Shown piece after piece: positions 13,801-23,078 of a DNA stretch of 64,000 bases (position 1 is the first letter of the stretch; the number at the start of each line of letters is the position of its first letter). Location of the stretch: positions 117,369,033 to 117,433,032 of the forward strand of contig CM048845.1 in NCBI GenBank assembly GCA_026545225.1. Direction: 5' to 3'. The notes under the pieces were generated by a model, which was given only the letters and a program-made list of their open reading frames with translations, was not told the DNA's origin and ran no database searches. The DNA is from Cornus controversa. Lineage: Eukaryota > Streptophyta > Magnoliopsida > Cornales > Cornaceae. Made by a program: the position numbers and the translations under genes.

Positions 13801-16800
13801 CCAAAAAAATGACAGAGAAGTTCGAAAAGTATTGCAATATTGACAAAATTAATATTTTGTTAATCATAGCAGTGGTGTTAGATCCGCGTTATAAGTTAAG
13901 GTATGTGAAATATTATTTTGCATCTTTTTATTTGAGTAGCAAAGTTGAAGAGTTGATTGGGAAGATAAAAGATGTCATGGATCGTCTTTATCAAAGTTAT
14001 GCATCAATTGAGTTAGAGAAAGATATTCAGTCACCTAAAAGGAATGTTGATGTTGAAATAGATGATATGGAGGGGGAAGATAGTATTCTTGATGAGAATA
14101 AGAGGAATTGGCGTAAATACTTGAAAGTTGAGCAAACTGAGGTAATTAAGTCCGACTTGGAACGTTATTTGCAAGATGCCGTTGAAGTTGAAGATGAATC
14201 AACAAAATTTGACATATTGGAGTGGTGGAAAACAAAAACCTCTACATATCGTGTTCTTTCAAGTATGGCTCGAGACATTTTGGCAATTCCTATTTCAACC
14301 GTGGCTTCGGAGTCGGCTTTTAGCACTGGGGGTCGAGTACTTGACTCGTTTCGTAATTCTTTAACTCCTCGAATTGTCGAGTGTTTGATTTGTGCCCAAG
14401 ATTGGTTGAGAAGTTCTTCAACACCAGTTGAGATAGAAGAAAAACTATAAGAACTTGAAGATTTGGAGAAAGGTATTAATTTTTCACTTTTTGTATTATT
14501 TATGCACTATTTTTTGTATCAAAACTGAATATGCACTTATTTATTTAGACTTTGTCTTATATTCTTTGTAGGTTGTATTTTATTTTGCAAAAAACTTCAT
14601 GACTTGGACGCATTAATGATTTAATTTATCCTTATATTTGTATAGGTTTGGTGAAAAAAGTTGGAGCTTGCACCATTGGAGAGGAAGAACCATCTACTAA
14701 AATTTAAGAGGTAGTATTAATTTTGATAAATGATTTATATATGCCATTTTTTTTTTACATCTTCTCCATATCTTAATATTGTTATGTTCCTTTTGCAGAA
14801 CTAGGAAGGGAGGATGGAGGATTTGATGATCTGATAATTTTAATGTTTCTTTTTAGTTGTTTTGTAATATTATTAATGTTGGTTTATGACTATGATGGCC
14901 TGTTATGTGACTTTGGACTATAGCTTTTGTGTGACTTTGGACTAATTTAGCTTTTGTATTAATTTTTTATATGGACATGGTGATATAATGAACTTGTAAG
15001 CTTTTGATTTAATATTATGTCATGTCAATATGTTTTTTTTTTTTTATCAATTTTTTTTATTAATTTTGTATAAGAAAGTAACATAACAGGTTTCAGCCAA
15101 AAATTTATATTTATTGAAGTTTTTTTTTTATTTTGTTAACACAAACCCGAATTGAACCCGAAATTGCCAACCCGAACCCAGTCCGAAATTAGAAATTTAA
15201 CATTGGGTTGAGTTCGGGTTCACATAGTCGGGTTCGGAGTCGGGTTCGGGTTGACCATTTTATGCTTAGGGTTGAGCCCGAATTGAGTCTCCAGCCCGCC
15301 CGAGTTGCAGCCCTAGATTTAAGTGATTATAATCAAACAATTTTTTTCATTTCAACCTGCACAGTTAATATGGGTCTGTATTTTTATCCATCCATTTTTT
15401 TCCATCCAAATAAAATGACGGAATTAGCCCAAATTAAAAATGACTTTACATTTTTTAAATTTAAAAACAATTCACTAGGTTAGCTGGTTGACCCGACCCA
15501 TATTTGACTGGCCCATATTTAACTTGATACAAACGGATTAAATATGGATCACAAGCCATATTGGACCCGATCTAAACCTGCCCATTTTGCCAAGCCTATG
15601 TGTAACACATCCACTGCCCCTTACCTACAAGGACCAAAAGAAAGAAAGTGTAGAGATCCGAAATTTTTCTTTTATTTAATTATTTTCCGAAATAGGATTT
15701 TTAATTGATTTGCATATGTTTTAAATGTAAATTACATATGTGGGGACTAATTTAGAGGTCCGGAGAGTTTTGTGAGCCATTTGGCTCATTTTGAAATTTT
15801 GGGTCGTTAGGACACGGGACATGGGTCAGGTGGGCCCGGGAATCCAGGTATTTTTTCTTGAAATTTTATTTTTAGTTATAAACCATTTAGAATATTAGAA
15901 AAGATATAGAATTGATTTCGAGGCCATAACTTCTTTCGGATTCGAAAATGGAGATCGGGAAGGTACGTTAAGTGACTAGGGGCGTTTTGGTCTTTTTACA
16001 CCTTAGGGCTTATAAATATCTAGGAGACAGATATTTACAGCCACTTTCTCTCTCTAAAAAACTGTAACTCTCTCTTCTCTCTTCCCTCTTGAGTTCTTTA
16101 CCTTCTCTCTAAGATTTGGGGCCCTTAAGGTTTGATTCAGAAGGCGCCGAAAAAGGGAAGTGTATTCTACGTGGCAAAGGCGTTGCTTGGAATCAAACAA
16201 AGTCAAGTTTGGACAACTTTGACGTCAGTGATTTTGAGGGATAGCTTGAGACTATAGCTATTGAGGTAGGGGGTGTGTGTTGTGTCTTCTATTTCAAATT
16301 AAATTTCATGTTATAAGCATAAAATAGATGTTTTTCATGTTATATATAATCATGTGAGATTTAGGATGAATTCCTTGTTTTATAATGATATATGTATATT
16401 TCCTTGGATTGGAAATGCTTGGTATATGATGTTGAATGCATGAATTGCTAGTATATGTCATATATTGAGTATATTGCATATGTGGGATTTTGGTGAAATG
16501 TTGAAAACCTAGTTTTGGGGTAAAATGTATACATGTATCTATATTGATTCTTACATAACATGCTAGAATGAACATAGGACATGAATTGGGTGCAATGCAT
16601 CGAAACGTGCGAATGTATGTGCGAAACGTGATATGTGTTTTGTGTGTGTGTGGGGGGGGGGGGGTGTTATATCAGAAGTGGCTCATGACAAAGTAGACGG
16701 GGAACATATCTCCCGGGATTGAAAGACCTCGAACTTGCGCAAAAGGGTTGGTTACCAGTGGGTTAGTAACCTGAAAATAACTAGAATATGGGGTATGGGG

Positions 16801-19800
16801 TTTCGGCACGTATCCGAATTATGTGTGTGAGTGTGATTCCAATTCCGAGAGCGTTTTGAGTCTTAAGTGTAATTATGTGGCTTATGTGACTTAAGTGGAT
16901 TTTGTGTTCGAATTTCGATTATGTCATATGTTTATAGATATAATGGATTGTGCATTGATGCATGAAATGTATTTATATGGTTGTCAAGTTAAATTTGATG
17001 AATATGCCATGAAGTGAATAAAAGTCAGCTCTCGACTAGAATGCTAGGAAGCATAACACGTAGCTAGGATATTTATGTTATTGTGTTTATGCAATGATAT
17101 AAAATGTGGATTTGAATGGATTGCACAACATGTTATCATTGAGCTGTTGAAATTGCTCATCCCTCTACATTAATACTTTTAGGGCATGACAAGGAGATTG
17201 TTGATGGTGAGCAACCATGAGTAGAGTTTAGTGTTAGAAGAATACTCTTTTGGATCATATGTGTATAGACATCCATGCCGACTTGTGGCATGTGGACTAG
17301 CTTCGTAGAAATGTTGTACTTGCATTTGATTTATCTTGATGTATGTAGATCTCAAATGTAATTGCTACATGTGGCTTATGTCTAACTTTTGAGGAATACA
17401 ATGTATGGTGTATAGTTGAATCTCAATGTATATGTGTTGTGGGTTTGATCAATTAGAGATTCAACTTACATATTTGGACCATGTGAAATATGTTGGATCA
17501 TTTCAATGTTTCGCATAGTATAGGGGATGTATGCATGTTGTGGATTGAGAATTTGATAGGTAGAATGTTGATTGTAGTCACTTGAAGGTTTTGAGATTGT
17601 AACAGTTTAAGTGATTACGATACATCGTGATCTGGCGATGCATAGTAAGCCCATTGGCGATGCATCGTAAAAAGGTGAGAATTTTGGTCGATTTTCAGAA
17701 CATTTCACAACATGATTCGCAACATGTGCAATGCAACATTACGATGCATCATAATGTGTGGCTGGGTGGGACATTGAGATATGATTAGGGAATTAAGGGA
17801 CGTCATGTAACAAACCCATTGGGTTAGTTGAGTCGGCAATGTACATGTATACATGCGTGATCGTAATTTAAGCTTCCGCGGTGATGTACATGAATGGACA
17901 CTCCATTAGGGCTTAATGGATGACGTCACCTCCAGTTTCCAGGAAACGGAAATCGGGACATGACAACTTTGTATCAGAGTATGGTACCATAATGAGATTA
18001 GAGATGTGAGATGTATCTGAGTACAATTAGTGATGAGAAATCTTGATGTTTGACTTTCACTGTTCACCCCCATTTTCCTCGCTCTTAACCGGGTGTCGAA
18101 AATTGGGGCATGACAGAAAGGGGAGTGATACATATAACTTACAAATTGCATTCTAGTTGCATTTAATTAAATAATCATGTTATCTTCATAAGCTTCCAAA
18201 TAACATAGTCCCCTGAGACAAGGAAAGTAATGGTGTCATAGAAAATTACCCTTGGTTATCCAGGAAAGAAACCAGATTTTCCAATATGCATCCTGCTTCA
18301 CATACCAGTATACCACTGACCTAAAAATAGCATAAGTTAGTTACTTCATAGATATCTGTGCATTTATGTTTGAGTTGAACATGTTATATAACTTTGAGAA
18401 AATCTCTAACACCAAACTGAAATTTTTTTGCGGCAAATTGTCCAAAAGAGCTACCAATTGTTGGGCATAAAAAAGCCCAAGGATCAAACTAAGAAGAATA
18501 AGTGGTATGAAAATAAAAATGTCAAGTCAGTTATAAGCTTGTTACACAATCCACGGCCAAAATCCTAGGAGAAAAATGTCTGATCAATGAACAGATATTT
18601 GTATAGAGAAAGCCTAAAATAGATACCATTTAACTTCTACCTTGTCAAAAGAAATGATGTTATTCATGGTGCCCATATTGATAATCACCTGCAAAGATAT
18701 TTGACCACAAAAAAGAGGCTATTTAGATATAAGAGAGATGATAAGTATCCCATATCTATAAGAATCATTCTTGCAAAAATTTGTGTAGTTGTGCACATCA
18801 ATGCTCATATGTATATCCATAAGTATCCATTCTAATATCTACAGCTTAGCACTGCAAATATGTTCAAATGGCCCCTGCTCAGCCCACTCAACAAGAAATG
18901 CGGGCAGACTTGGCATGATTGGTTTCGGCTTGGCTGAGGTTAAGCTCATATTTTAGGCATATGCCAGTTCAATCTCTTTTCACGCACAGCTCAACTATAG
19001 TTCATGTTATATAATATGTATTGTATCTCATGTTACCATGGTTGAATTAGCTCAATTGATCAAAATATCTGACTTTCAATGGGGCCCTAAGTTCAAATCC
19101 TAATTTTAACTTGTATTTTACATTATGTTGAAATTTGAATAAACAATTTATCAGGGATATAATGTTACAACTGCCGAAACTCCACTTGCACTCTGCTACA
19201 TAACTCAACTCAACTTGCCTTTTCTCAACTCAACTCTGCTACACGTAATATATTTTTATAAATTACTATATGAAGTAATGTGTGGCTTCGTTTCATCCCC
19301 TCTATAAACTTCACCACATGATCCACTTGTAAACTTTTTATATGTATCAGCTCACGAAATTGGAGAGAATTTGGTAATGACTATGTTAATTTTTTCATGT
19401 ATCAGCTTCAAAGTTGAAGAATTAGAGATAATTTGGTTCAAATCATTTGAGAGAACAGAATACAGTGTAAACTCTAGTATCAATTTCCACATGTGAACAA
19501 TGAGCACAGGACCAATATCAAGTTACTCTTCCCATGGTTAAAACACAAATAAATTGCAAAAATTATACTGAAAAAACAAGATCATCAGTTCCTAAAGTTC
19601 CTGCAGCACATCATAGATTTTAAAATTTTGTGAGAAATGTCTCTGTTCTCTGCAACATATGTAACACAAATGAATCCCTCTTACTAATGTTGTGAGTAAT
19701 GCTCCAATGTTCTAAATTATATCTAACACAAATAATGCTCTTCTCTGTAAAGGATTGACTAGTCAAATCAGCGCCACTAGCAACAACAGACATCCAACAG

Positions 19801-22800
19801 AAGGTTAGAGAAAAATAATTGATCACTAGGGGAACAACCATATTACCTCATCAAAAACAGGCACACTTCCCCCTACGAGACCTGTATTTCCACCTTGAGG
19901 AACAACAGCAAGGCATCTGGAATTACAGTATTTAACAATCTGTGAAACCTGCAAAAGGAAATAATCATCAACAATAAGAATGACAAACAATCTGAACATG
20001 TTAAGCAGTCAGCACTCAGCAGAACCAATTGAAAAAGAGAAATGAAGGTAGATGACTGGCAGAAATCGAGAAGTCCCATTGTATTTGGTATAAAATTTGA
20101 ATGAAGAAGCTTGACATAATGAATGAAGGCAAATAAATTGGAAACTTCTCATAAATACTGGTATGTACGAAACTGAATAATGTCATCTCATATAACCTAG
20201 AAAATCTAATTTCATCAGTTCTAGTGATGGCTCCTGCTTTCTTCAATGGCCTCAATCTGGATTCTGGTTTAATTCAATCAAACATCACGTAAAACATAAT
20301 GAAACCATTCAATTCCCAATGACACTCAAAAATGAACTCTGAATTATCCTCAAATTTGTGAATTAAATGCAATGAGAAATCTTACAAGTTTTCCACAAAA
20401 AATAAAAAATAAAATAAGGATATGGCTCGTAAAAGAATTGTGGTATATAACTTAAAACAAAACAATAATATTTTCATGAAGCTAACATATGCATTACAAA
20501 TACAAACAAAAAATTGGGAAATTAAACACCAAAGATGCCAACGAGGCTGATGTTTAACTCTATTGAACGTTATTGCGGAGTCTCGGGTTCAAAACATCTT
20601 TGGCTTATGGTGGGGGTTGTCTTGGGTAATTTAATGTAAGTTTATAACTAGAGAGAGTGAGAGAGAGAGAGAGATGGATATTGGAACCACCTTGTTACCC
20701 AAATTGAATTAGCTCAAGTCAAATTTGAAAAGAGCAGAGCAAGGGTATGGACATCCCTACCGACCCCAGCCCCTCCCCAAAAACCCAGTTATCAGACAAA
20801 AGAAAGAGTAAAAAGGAAACAATCATTTTGAAGTTTCATGTTCATACAAACGATGTAGACACTACTTTTGAAAACTGGACTCTAGAGGGTCTGGAACCAG
20901 ATGGGAATTGGGACTCTTAAAACTGTCAAACAATAGATAGGTGTTGAATAGTAAGTGGATAGACTTACGAAAGAAAAAATATATATAGATATATATATAT
21001 ATACAAGCATAAGAGAAAGAAGATGTGAACCTCCTCAGTGCTCCTAGGTTGGAGCAGAAGCTTACTTGAGCCTTTAAACTTCCGCATCCAATCCATATTT
21101 GCAGCAAGCAGCCTCTCTTCATCCTGAATTACATTTTTCTCCCCTAGTATCTTCTTAAAATGGCTGATGTCATCGGAATTTATGGTCGAAAACAAGGGGT
21201 TCCTCTGATTTTTGGTGGCCATGGAACCCATATATCGATTATGGATTCTGCAAGAGTTCCCAAGAAATTTTTGCTTTGGAGCCTGGAGAAGATCAATGCA
21301 GTCTCTTAAGGGATAGACATATGACTGAAGACTCCTCTTATGATATAAAAGAAATGGTTTTAATGGTTCCCCAACTCTGCAAAAATGATACGTAAAACCT
21401 GAACCTGAAAAAAAAAAGTACAAAAACAAAACAAACCAAATCAGCTTAACATCTTCTTCAAGAAGTATCATAAATATATGGTTTGAGTGGTTTAAGTGTT
21501 AGTTTTGTTAATTACTCTTTCTAAGCAATGAACATGCCATTGATAATCAAGAATGTTCCTGAAATCATCAATGCATTGGTATGTATTCATGAATATCCAT
21601 ATACTCACATACAAGTGTACGTATGCATGTGGTGTGTTCGTGTTCATATGTGTGTTGATGAGAAAGAATCAGAACACCAAATTATGTCATATTAGCTAGG
21701 AAGCATGGATACAGATACGGGACACGAGTACGATACGATACGGATACGGCGATTCTACGAATCTCAACAAAATAGGATAGGATACGGCAATATAAAAATA
21801 ACAATTTATATTTTAATATATACAAAAAATAAGAGTTATTAACATTTCTTTATAAAATATTATGATTAACAAACAAAATAAGAGCTAAGAATCTTATTGC
21901 ATAATTTGCATTGATAAATTTTTTACTAAATTATGATATATATCTCAACACTTCTTTTTTAAATAAATTTAAACTTTTCATGACAATTATAGTATGATAT
22001 TATTGTTGGAACAGCTACATTTTAATGTTCAAAACTGGTTAGAAATGTGTTCTGAGAAGTATCGGATGCATGGTCAAAGTATCTACGAAGTATAGATACA
22101 TGTTGGAAGTAAAAAATTTATTTTAAGATTATGGATACGTTTAGGAAGTATCGGACACGTATCTGCGAGTGTCCAAGGAGGATCGGTATCCAATATCCGT
22201 GCTTCCTAGCATATTAGTACCAAGATTAAAAATGCCGTTTTTCCAATGAATAGTATCTCTGCAATTAATTTATAAGCACCAATGGAGTAACAAGCTTTTT
22301 ACCAAAAAAAAATATTAATAAAATACCTAATCAAGTACAGCCACACAAAAAAAATTAAAAAAATAAACTCTCAAGCACATGCAGAATCAAAATTTCATCT
22401 TTCCCAGGTGAGTTTACTTGATTGGTACTATCAAATTGTGGAAACAAGTTTGTGATCCCATCATTACTGTTCTTTTAATTAGCGAGGGACCATTAGAAGA
22501 GGGAAAAAAAAATGGAATCCAACAGAATTGTGAACCAGTTCAAATTTTCAATTGTTTCTTAGCAATAGAGCGAACCACTGTTCTAGCGAATTCCTCAAAA
22601 ACTAACAAATTCGAAAATGATAATTACATCATCATAAAACCTTTGTTTGGATGCAAATTATTGCAGATAAAATATGTTCCGGGTGTATCAGAATGAACTG
22701 CATAGCAATTGTGCATACATTGTGTATGTATTGTATGCATGAATATACATATAATGATACCTGAAATGGGTAAGTAGTTCGAATTCTCAAAATTAGGATT

Positions 22801-22866
22801 CAATCGACGATCAAGTAGTTTGTTTGATTGCCTGAATAGACGATGTGTTGATCTCCACTTCTCCAT
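1..22866 (-). CDS. D2HGDH: D-2-hydroxyglutarate dehydrogenase, mitochondrial (partial; 3' exons lie beyond the left edge)
   Basis: FAD-linked oxidase that converts D-2-hydroxyglutarate to 2-oxoglutarate in mitochondria. Nine exons are read on the minus strand: 22761-22866, 21031-21404, 19847-19948, 18641-18688, 18250-18320, 3165-3283, 1257-1352, 1010-1119 and 636-716. All junctions are GT-AG and the phases join into 369 open codons. Exon 1 encodes a basic presequence ([20 protein letters not shown]). Exons 2-8 carry the PCMH-type FAD-binding domain, with [36 protein letters not shown] and [20 protein letters not shown]. Exon 9 enters the FAD-oxidase C-terminal domain ([15 protein letters not shown]). 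The family is about 550-560 aa, so roughly 190 residues are missing to the left. I found no further exon in 1-635, only intron with LINE scraps. Intron 5 (3284-18249) is 14,966 bp and full of nested transposons. The exons show no frameshift or stop. A TATAAATA lies on the minus strand at 22903-22910, close to the start codon. Confidence 0.95.
54..520 (-). mobile_element. LINE (L1-type) 3' fragment in a D2HGDH intron
   Basis: Minus-strand translation gives decayed pieces of a plant L1-type LINE. At about 410-520 there is a zinc-binding reverse-transcriptase tail (AEEKAHHL...ARELWC pattern, with stops). At 54-266 there is an RNase H-like end ([17 protein letters not shown] ... RAAQTPDD). No intact protein remains. 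It lies between D2HGDH exon 9 and the left edge. Confidence 0.6.
2257..2480 (-). mobile_element. LINE zinc-binding-domain scrap
   Basis: The minus strand reads [18 protein letters not shown] ... [16 protein letters not shown], the typical zf-RVT tail of plant LINEs (CxxC, then HLLxHCxVARDLW). It is short and broken, and lies in D2HGDH intron 6 (between the exons at 3165-3283 and 1257-1352). It is not part of the dehydrogenase. Confidence 0.55.
4125..4248. repeat. Near-perfect hairpin (foldback MITE or small-RNA precursor-like)
   Basis: Arms 4125-4179 and 4194-4248 are inverted copies of 55 bp with one mismatch by eye, separated by a 14-nt loop. The arms begin CCACCCTAATAGTGG. No convincing target duplication flanks it. 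It lies in the large D2HGDH intron, so it would be transcribed within the pre-mRNA. Confidence 0.85.
4249..5419. other. Intronic sequence without a recognisable feature
   Basis: This is part of D2HGDH intron 5. I see no exon, RNA gene or transposon terminus. There are two C-rich stretches near 4911-4925 and 5078-5092. Confidence 0.5.
5525..7593 (-). mobile_element. Solo LTR (Ty3-type family), copy 1
   Basis: A 2,069-bp unit begins TGTCATGACCC and ends GGATCTCTACA (TG...CA). It is flanked by a 5-bp target duplication AAAAC (5520-5524 and 7594-7598). Its sequence is homologous, in inverted orientation, to the LTR at 15649. By comparison with copy 2 its transcriptional sense is minus. The TATA position has decayed to a TCTAAATA-like form. 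Palindromes of the TTCGATTAATCGAA type cluster at 5724-5880. No protein is encoded; open stretches such as 6493-6849 are incidental. Confidence 0.85.
7740..7930 (+). repeat. CT-rich microsatellite tract
   Basis: Runs of CTCTCTCT are interspersed with TATATCAC for about 190 bp, just right of solo LTR copy 1. This is low-complexity DNA without coding content. Confidence 0.8.
8580..8721. mobile_element. hAT-like terminal fragment
   Basis: This is a subterminal region rich in GGGTT/AACCC motifs ending in GCCACCCCTA. That end is the inverse of the TAGGGGTGGC ends at 5428 and 45299. I could not assign a matching left end or target duplication. Confidence 0.4.
9995..10264. mobile_element. Mutator-like MITE nested in the hAT element
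   Basis: A 270-bp element has inverted ends GGGTAAAATACACTGATCTC and GAGGTCAATGTATTTTACCC. Its 9-bp flanks GAAATAATT and AAAATAATT differ at one base, as expected for MULE target duplications. A related copy lies at 40086-40378. Confidence 0.75.
10786..10832. repeat. (AT)n(GT)n microsatellite
   Basis: An AT run continues directly into (TG)n. It lies in the upstream part of the hAT element, ahead of the duplicated segment at 10829-11063. Confidence 0.9.
10829..11063 (+). repeat. Imperfect tandem duplication upstream of the transposase leader
   Basis: About 110 bp (10829-10937) recurs at 10950-11063. Both copies run from GTGTGTAATAAATTAATAAT through TGAGGGTTTAA to GGAGCATTTCAGAG. The second copy abuts the putative transposase leader exon, so promoter sequence may have been duplicated. 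Confidence 0.7.
12486..14450 (+). pseudogene. hAT transposase (BED zinc finger, RICESLEEPER-like), inactivated by nonsense mutations
   Basis: One reading frame runs from the ATG at 12486 to 14450 and is interrupted by in-frame stops at 13185-13187, 13560-13562 and 13758-13760. I saw no frameshift. An upstream in-frame ATG (12432) is probably intronic, because a T-tract plus CAG at about 12461-12475 looks like the acceptor of a leader intron whose donor lies near 11282. The domains run as follows. A BED zinc finger has CNYC followed by HHLDKRC. The RNase H-like core includes [33 protein letters not shown] and [13 protein letters not shown]. The C-terminal hAT dimerisation domain has [28 protein letters not shown] and [17 protein letters not shown]. 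The stop at 14448 may itself be a late mutation: ELEDLEK follows in frame, and a plausible exon continues at 14646-14707. The family cuts and pastes DNA at terminal inverted repeats; this copy could not make full-length protein. Confidence 0.93.
15649..18115 (+). mobile_element. LTR retrotransposon remnant, copy 2: 5' LTR, primer-binding site and a stub of the far end
   Basis: It is flanked by a 5-bp duplication GAAAG (15644-15648 and 18116-18120). The LTR runs 15649-17965, starting TGTAGAGATCCG and ending GGGACATGACA. A TATAAATA lies near 16011-16018, so the sense is plus. Right after the LTR comes TTTGTATCAGAG (about 17968), one mismatch from the usual initiator-Met primer-binding site TGGTATCAGAG. 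Then follow about 100 bp and a second terminus, ATTGGGGCATGACA (18115). Nearly the whole interior and most of the 3' LTR appear deleted. The LTR is homologous to copy 1. The palindrome cluster at 17616-17753 differs in sequence from that of copy 1. Confidence 0.82.
19041..19120 (+). other. tRNA-like stretch, possible SINE head
   Basis: GAATTAGCTCAATTGATC resembles a pol III A box region, and GTTCAAATCCTAA about 40 nt later resembles a B box. It does not fold as a real tRNA by eye. It lies in D2HGDH intron 3. Confidence 0.3.
21696..22209. mobile_element. hAT-type MITE in D2HGDH intron 1
   Basis: A 514-bp element has inverted ends CTAGGAAGCATGGATAC and GTATCC...CCGTGCTTCCTAG. A perfect 8-bp target duplication CATATTAG lies at 21688-21695 and 22210-22217. 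It contains repeated GATACGG/GTATCGG motifs and no coding sequence. A second family member begins at 63763. Confidence 0.88.
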
Positions 22867-23069
22867 TTTCTTTTGTTAGTACATGAATCATTTTCCGTTT
22901 GATATTTATAAGTGTCTTCTTTGAAATGATCGGTATAACACACGAAATTACCATTGCACCCTCTGCCCTCGACTTGCGCACTTGTTCTTTCGGCGGCCTT
23001 GAACTCGGATCCAACGGACTCCGGGTTTGAACTTCCTACCCAAACTTCCGTTTCGTTTCTTAAATAAAA
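22867..23069 (-). promoter_or_regulatory. Short D2HGDH upstream region squeezed against a MULE
   Basis: Only about 200 bp separate the D2HGDH start codon (22866) from the inserted MULE (target duplication 23070-23078). A TATAAATA (plus 22903-22910) lies about 36 nt from the ATG, which would leave almost no leader. If transcription starts farther up, an ATG-initiated frame (minus, 23014 to 22811) overlaps the real start codon as an upstream ORF. Which start is used cannot be decided from sequence. Confidence 0.4.
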
Positions 23070-23078
23070 TAAAATAAA

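Larger units (their letters stand above)
8939..15315 (+). mobile_element. hAT transposon, complete ends with target duplication
   Basis: A 6,377-bp element starts TAGGGCTGTAACTTGGGCGG and ends with the inverse, CCGCCCGAGTTGCAGCCCTA. It is flanked by a perfect 8-bp duplication GATTTAAG (8931-8938 and 15316-15323). Both subterminal regions are packed with AACCCGA/CCCGAGG motifs, a likely transposase-binding array. It carries one transposase pseudogene (12486-14450, possibly to 14707) behind a leader intron, and a nested MITE at 9995-10264. It sits in D2HGDH intron 5, antisense to the gene. Confidence 0.93.
5428..15598. mobile_element. Possible outer hAT-type element interrupted by later insertions
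   Basis: The left end TAGGGGTGGCAAA (5428) pairs with the right end TTTGCCAAGCCTA (to 15598), 11 of 13 positions as inverted repeats. The flanking 8-mers TTTGTAAC (5420-5427) and TGTGTAAC (15599-15606) differ at one base. Both subterminal regions are rich in GGGTC/GACCC and CCCAT motifs. The LTR at 5525 and the hAT at 8939 would be nested inside. A competing hAT-like right end (GCCACCCCTA) occurs near 8712-8721, so the pairing is an inference. Confidence 0.45.

Noticed and set aside
20541-20625. Possible SINE or tRNA fragment (GGTTCAAAAC box)
   Set aside because: The B-box-like motif stands alone, with no A box at proper spacing and no fold.
22811-23014. Upstream ORF overlapping the D2HGDH start
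   Set aside because: A TATA box at 22903-22910 suggests transcription may start below most of it. It is recorded only as a caveat.
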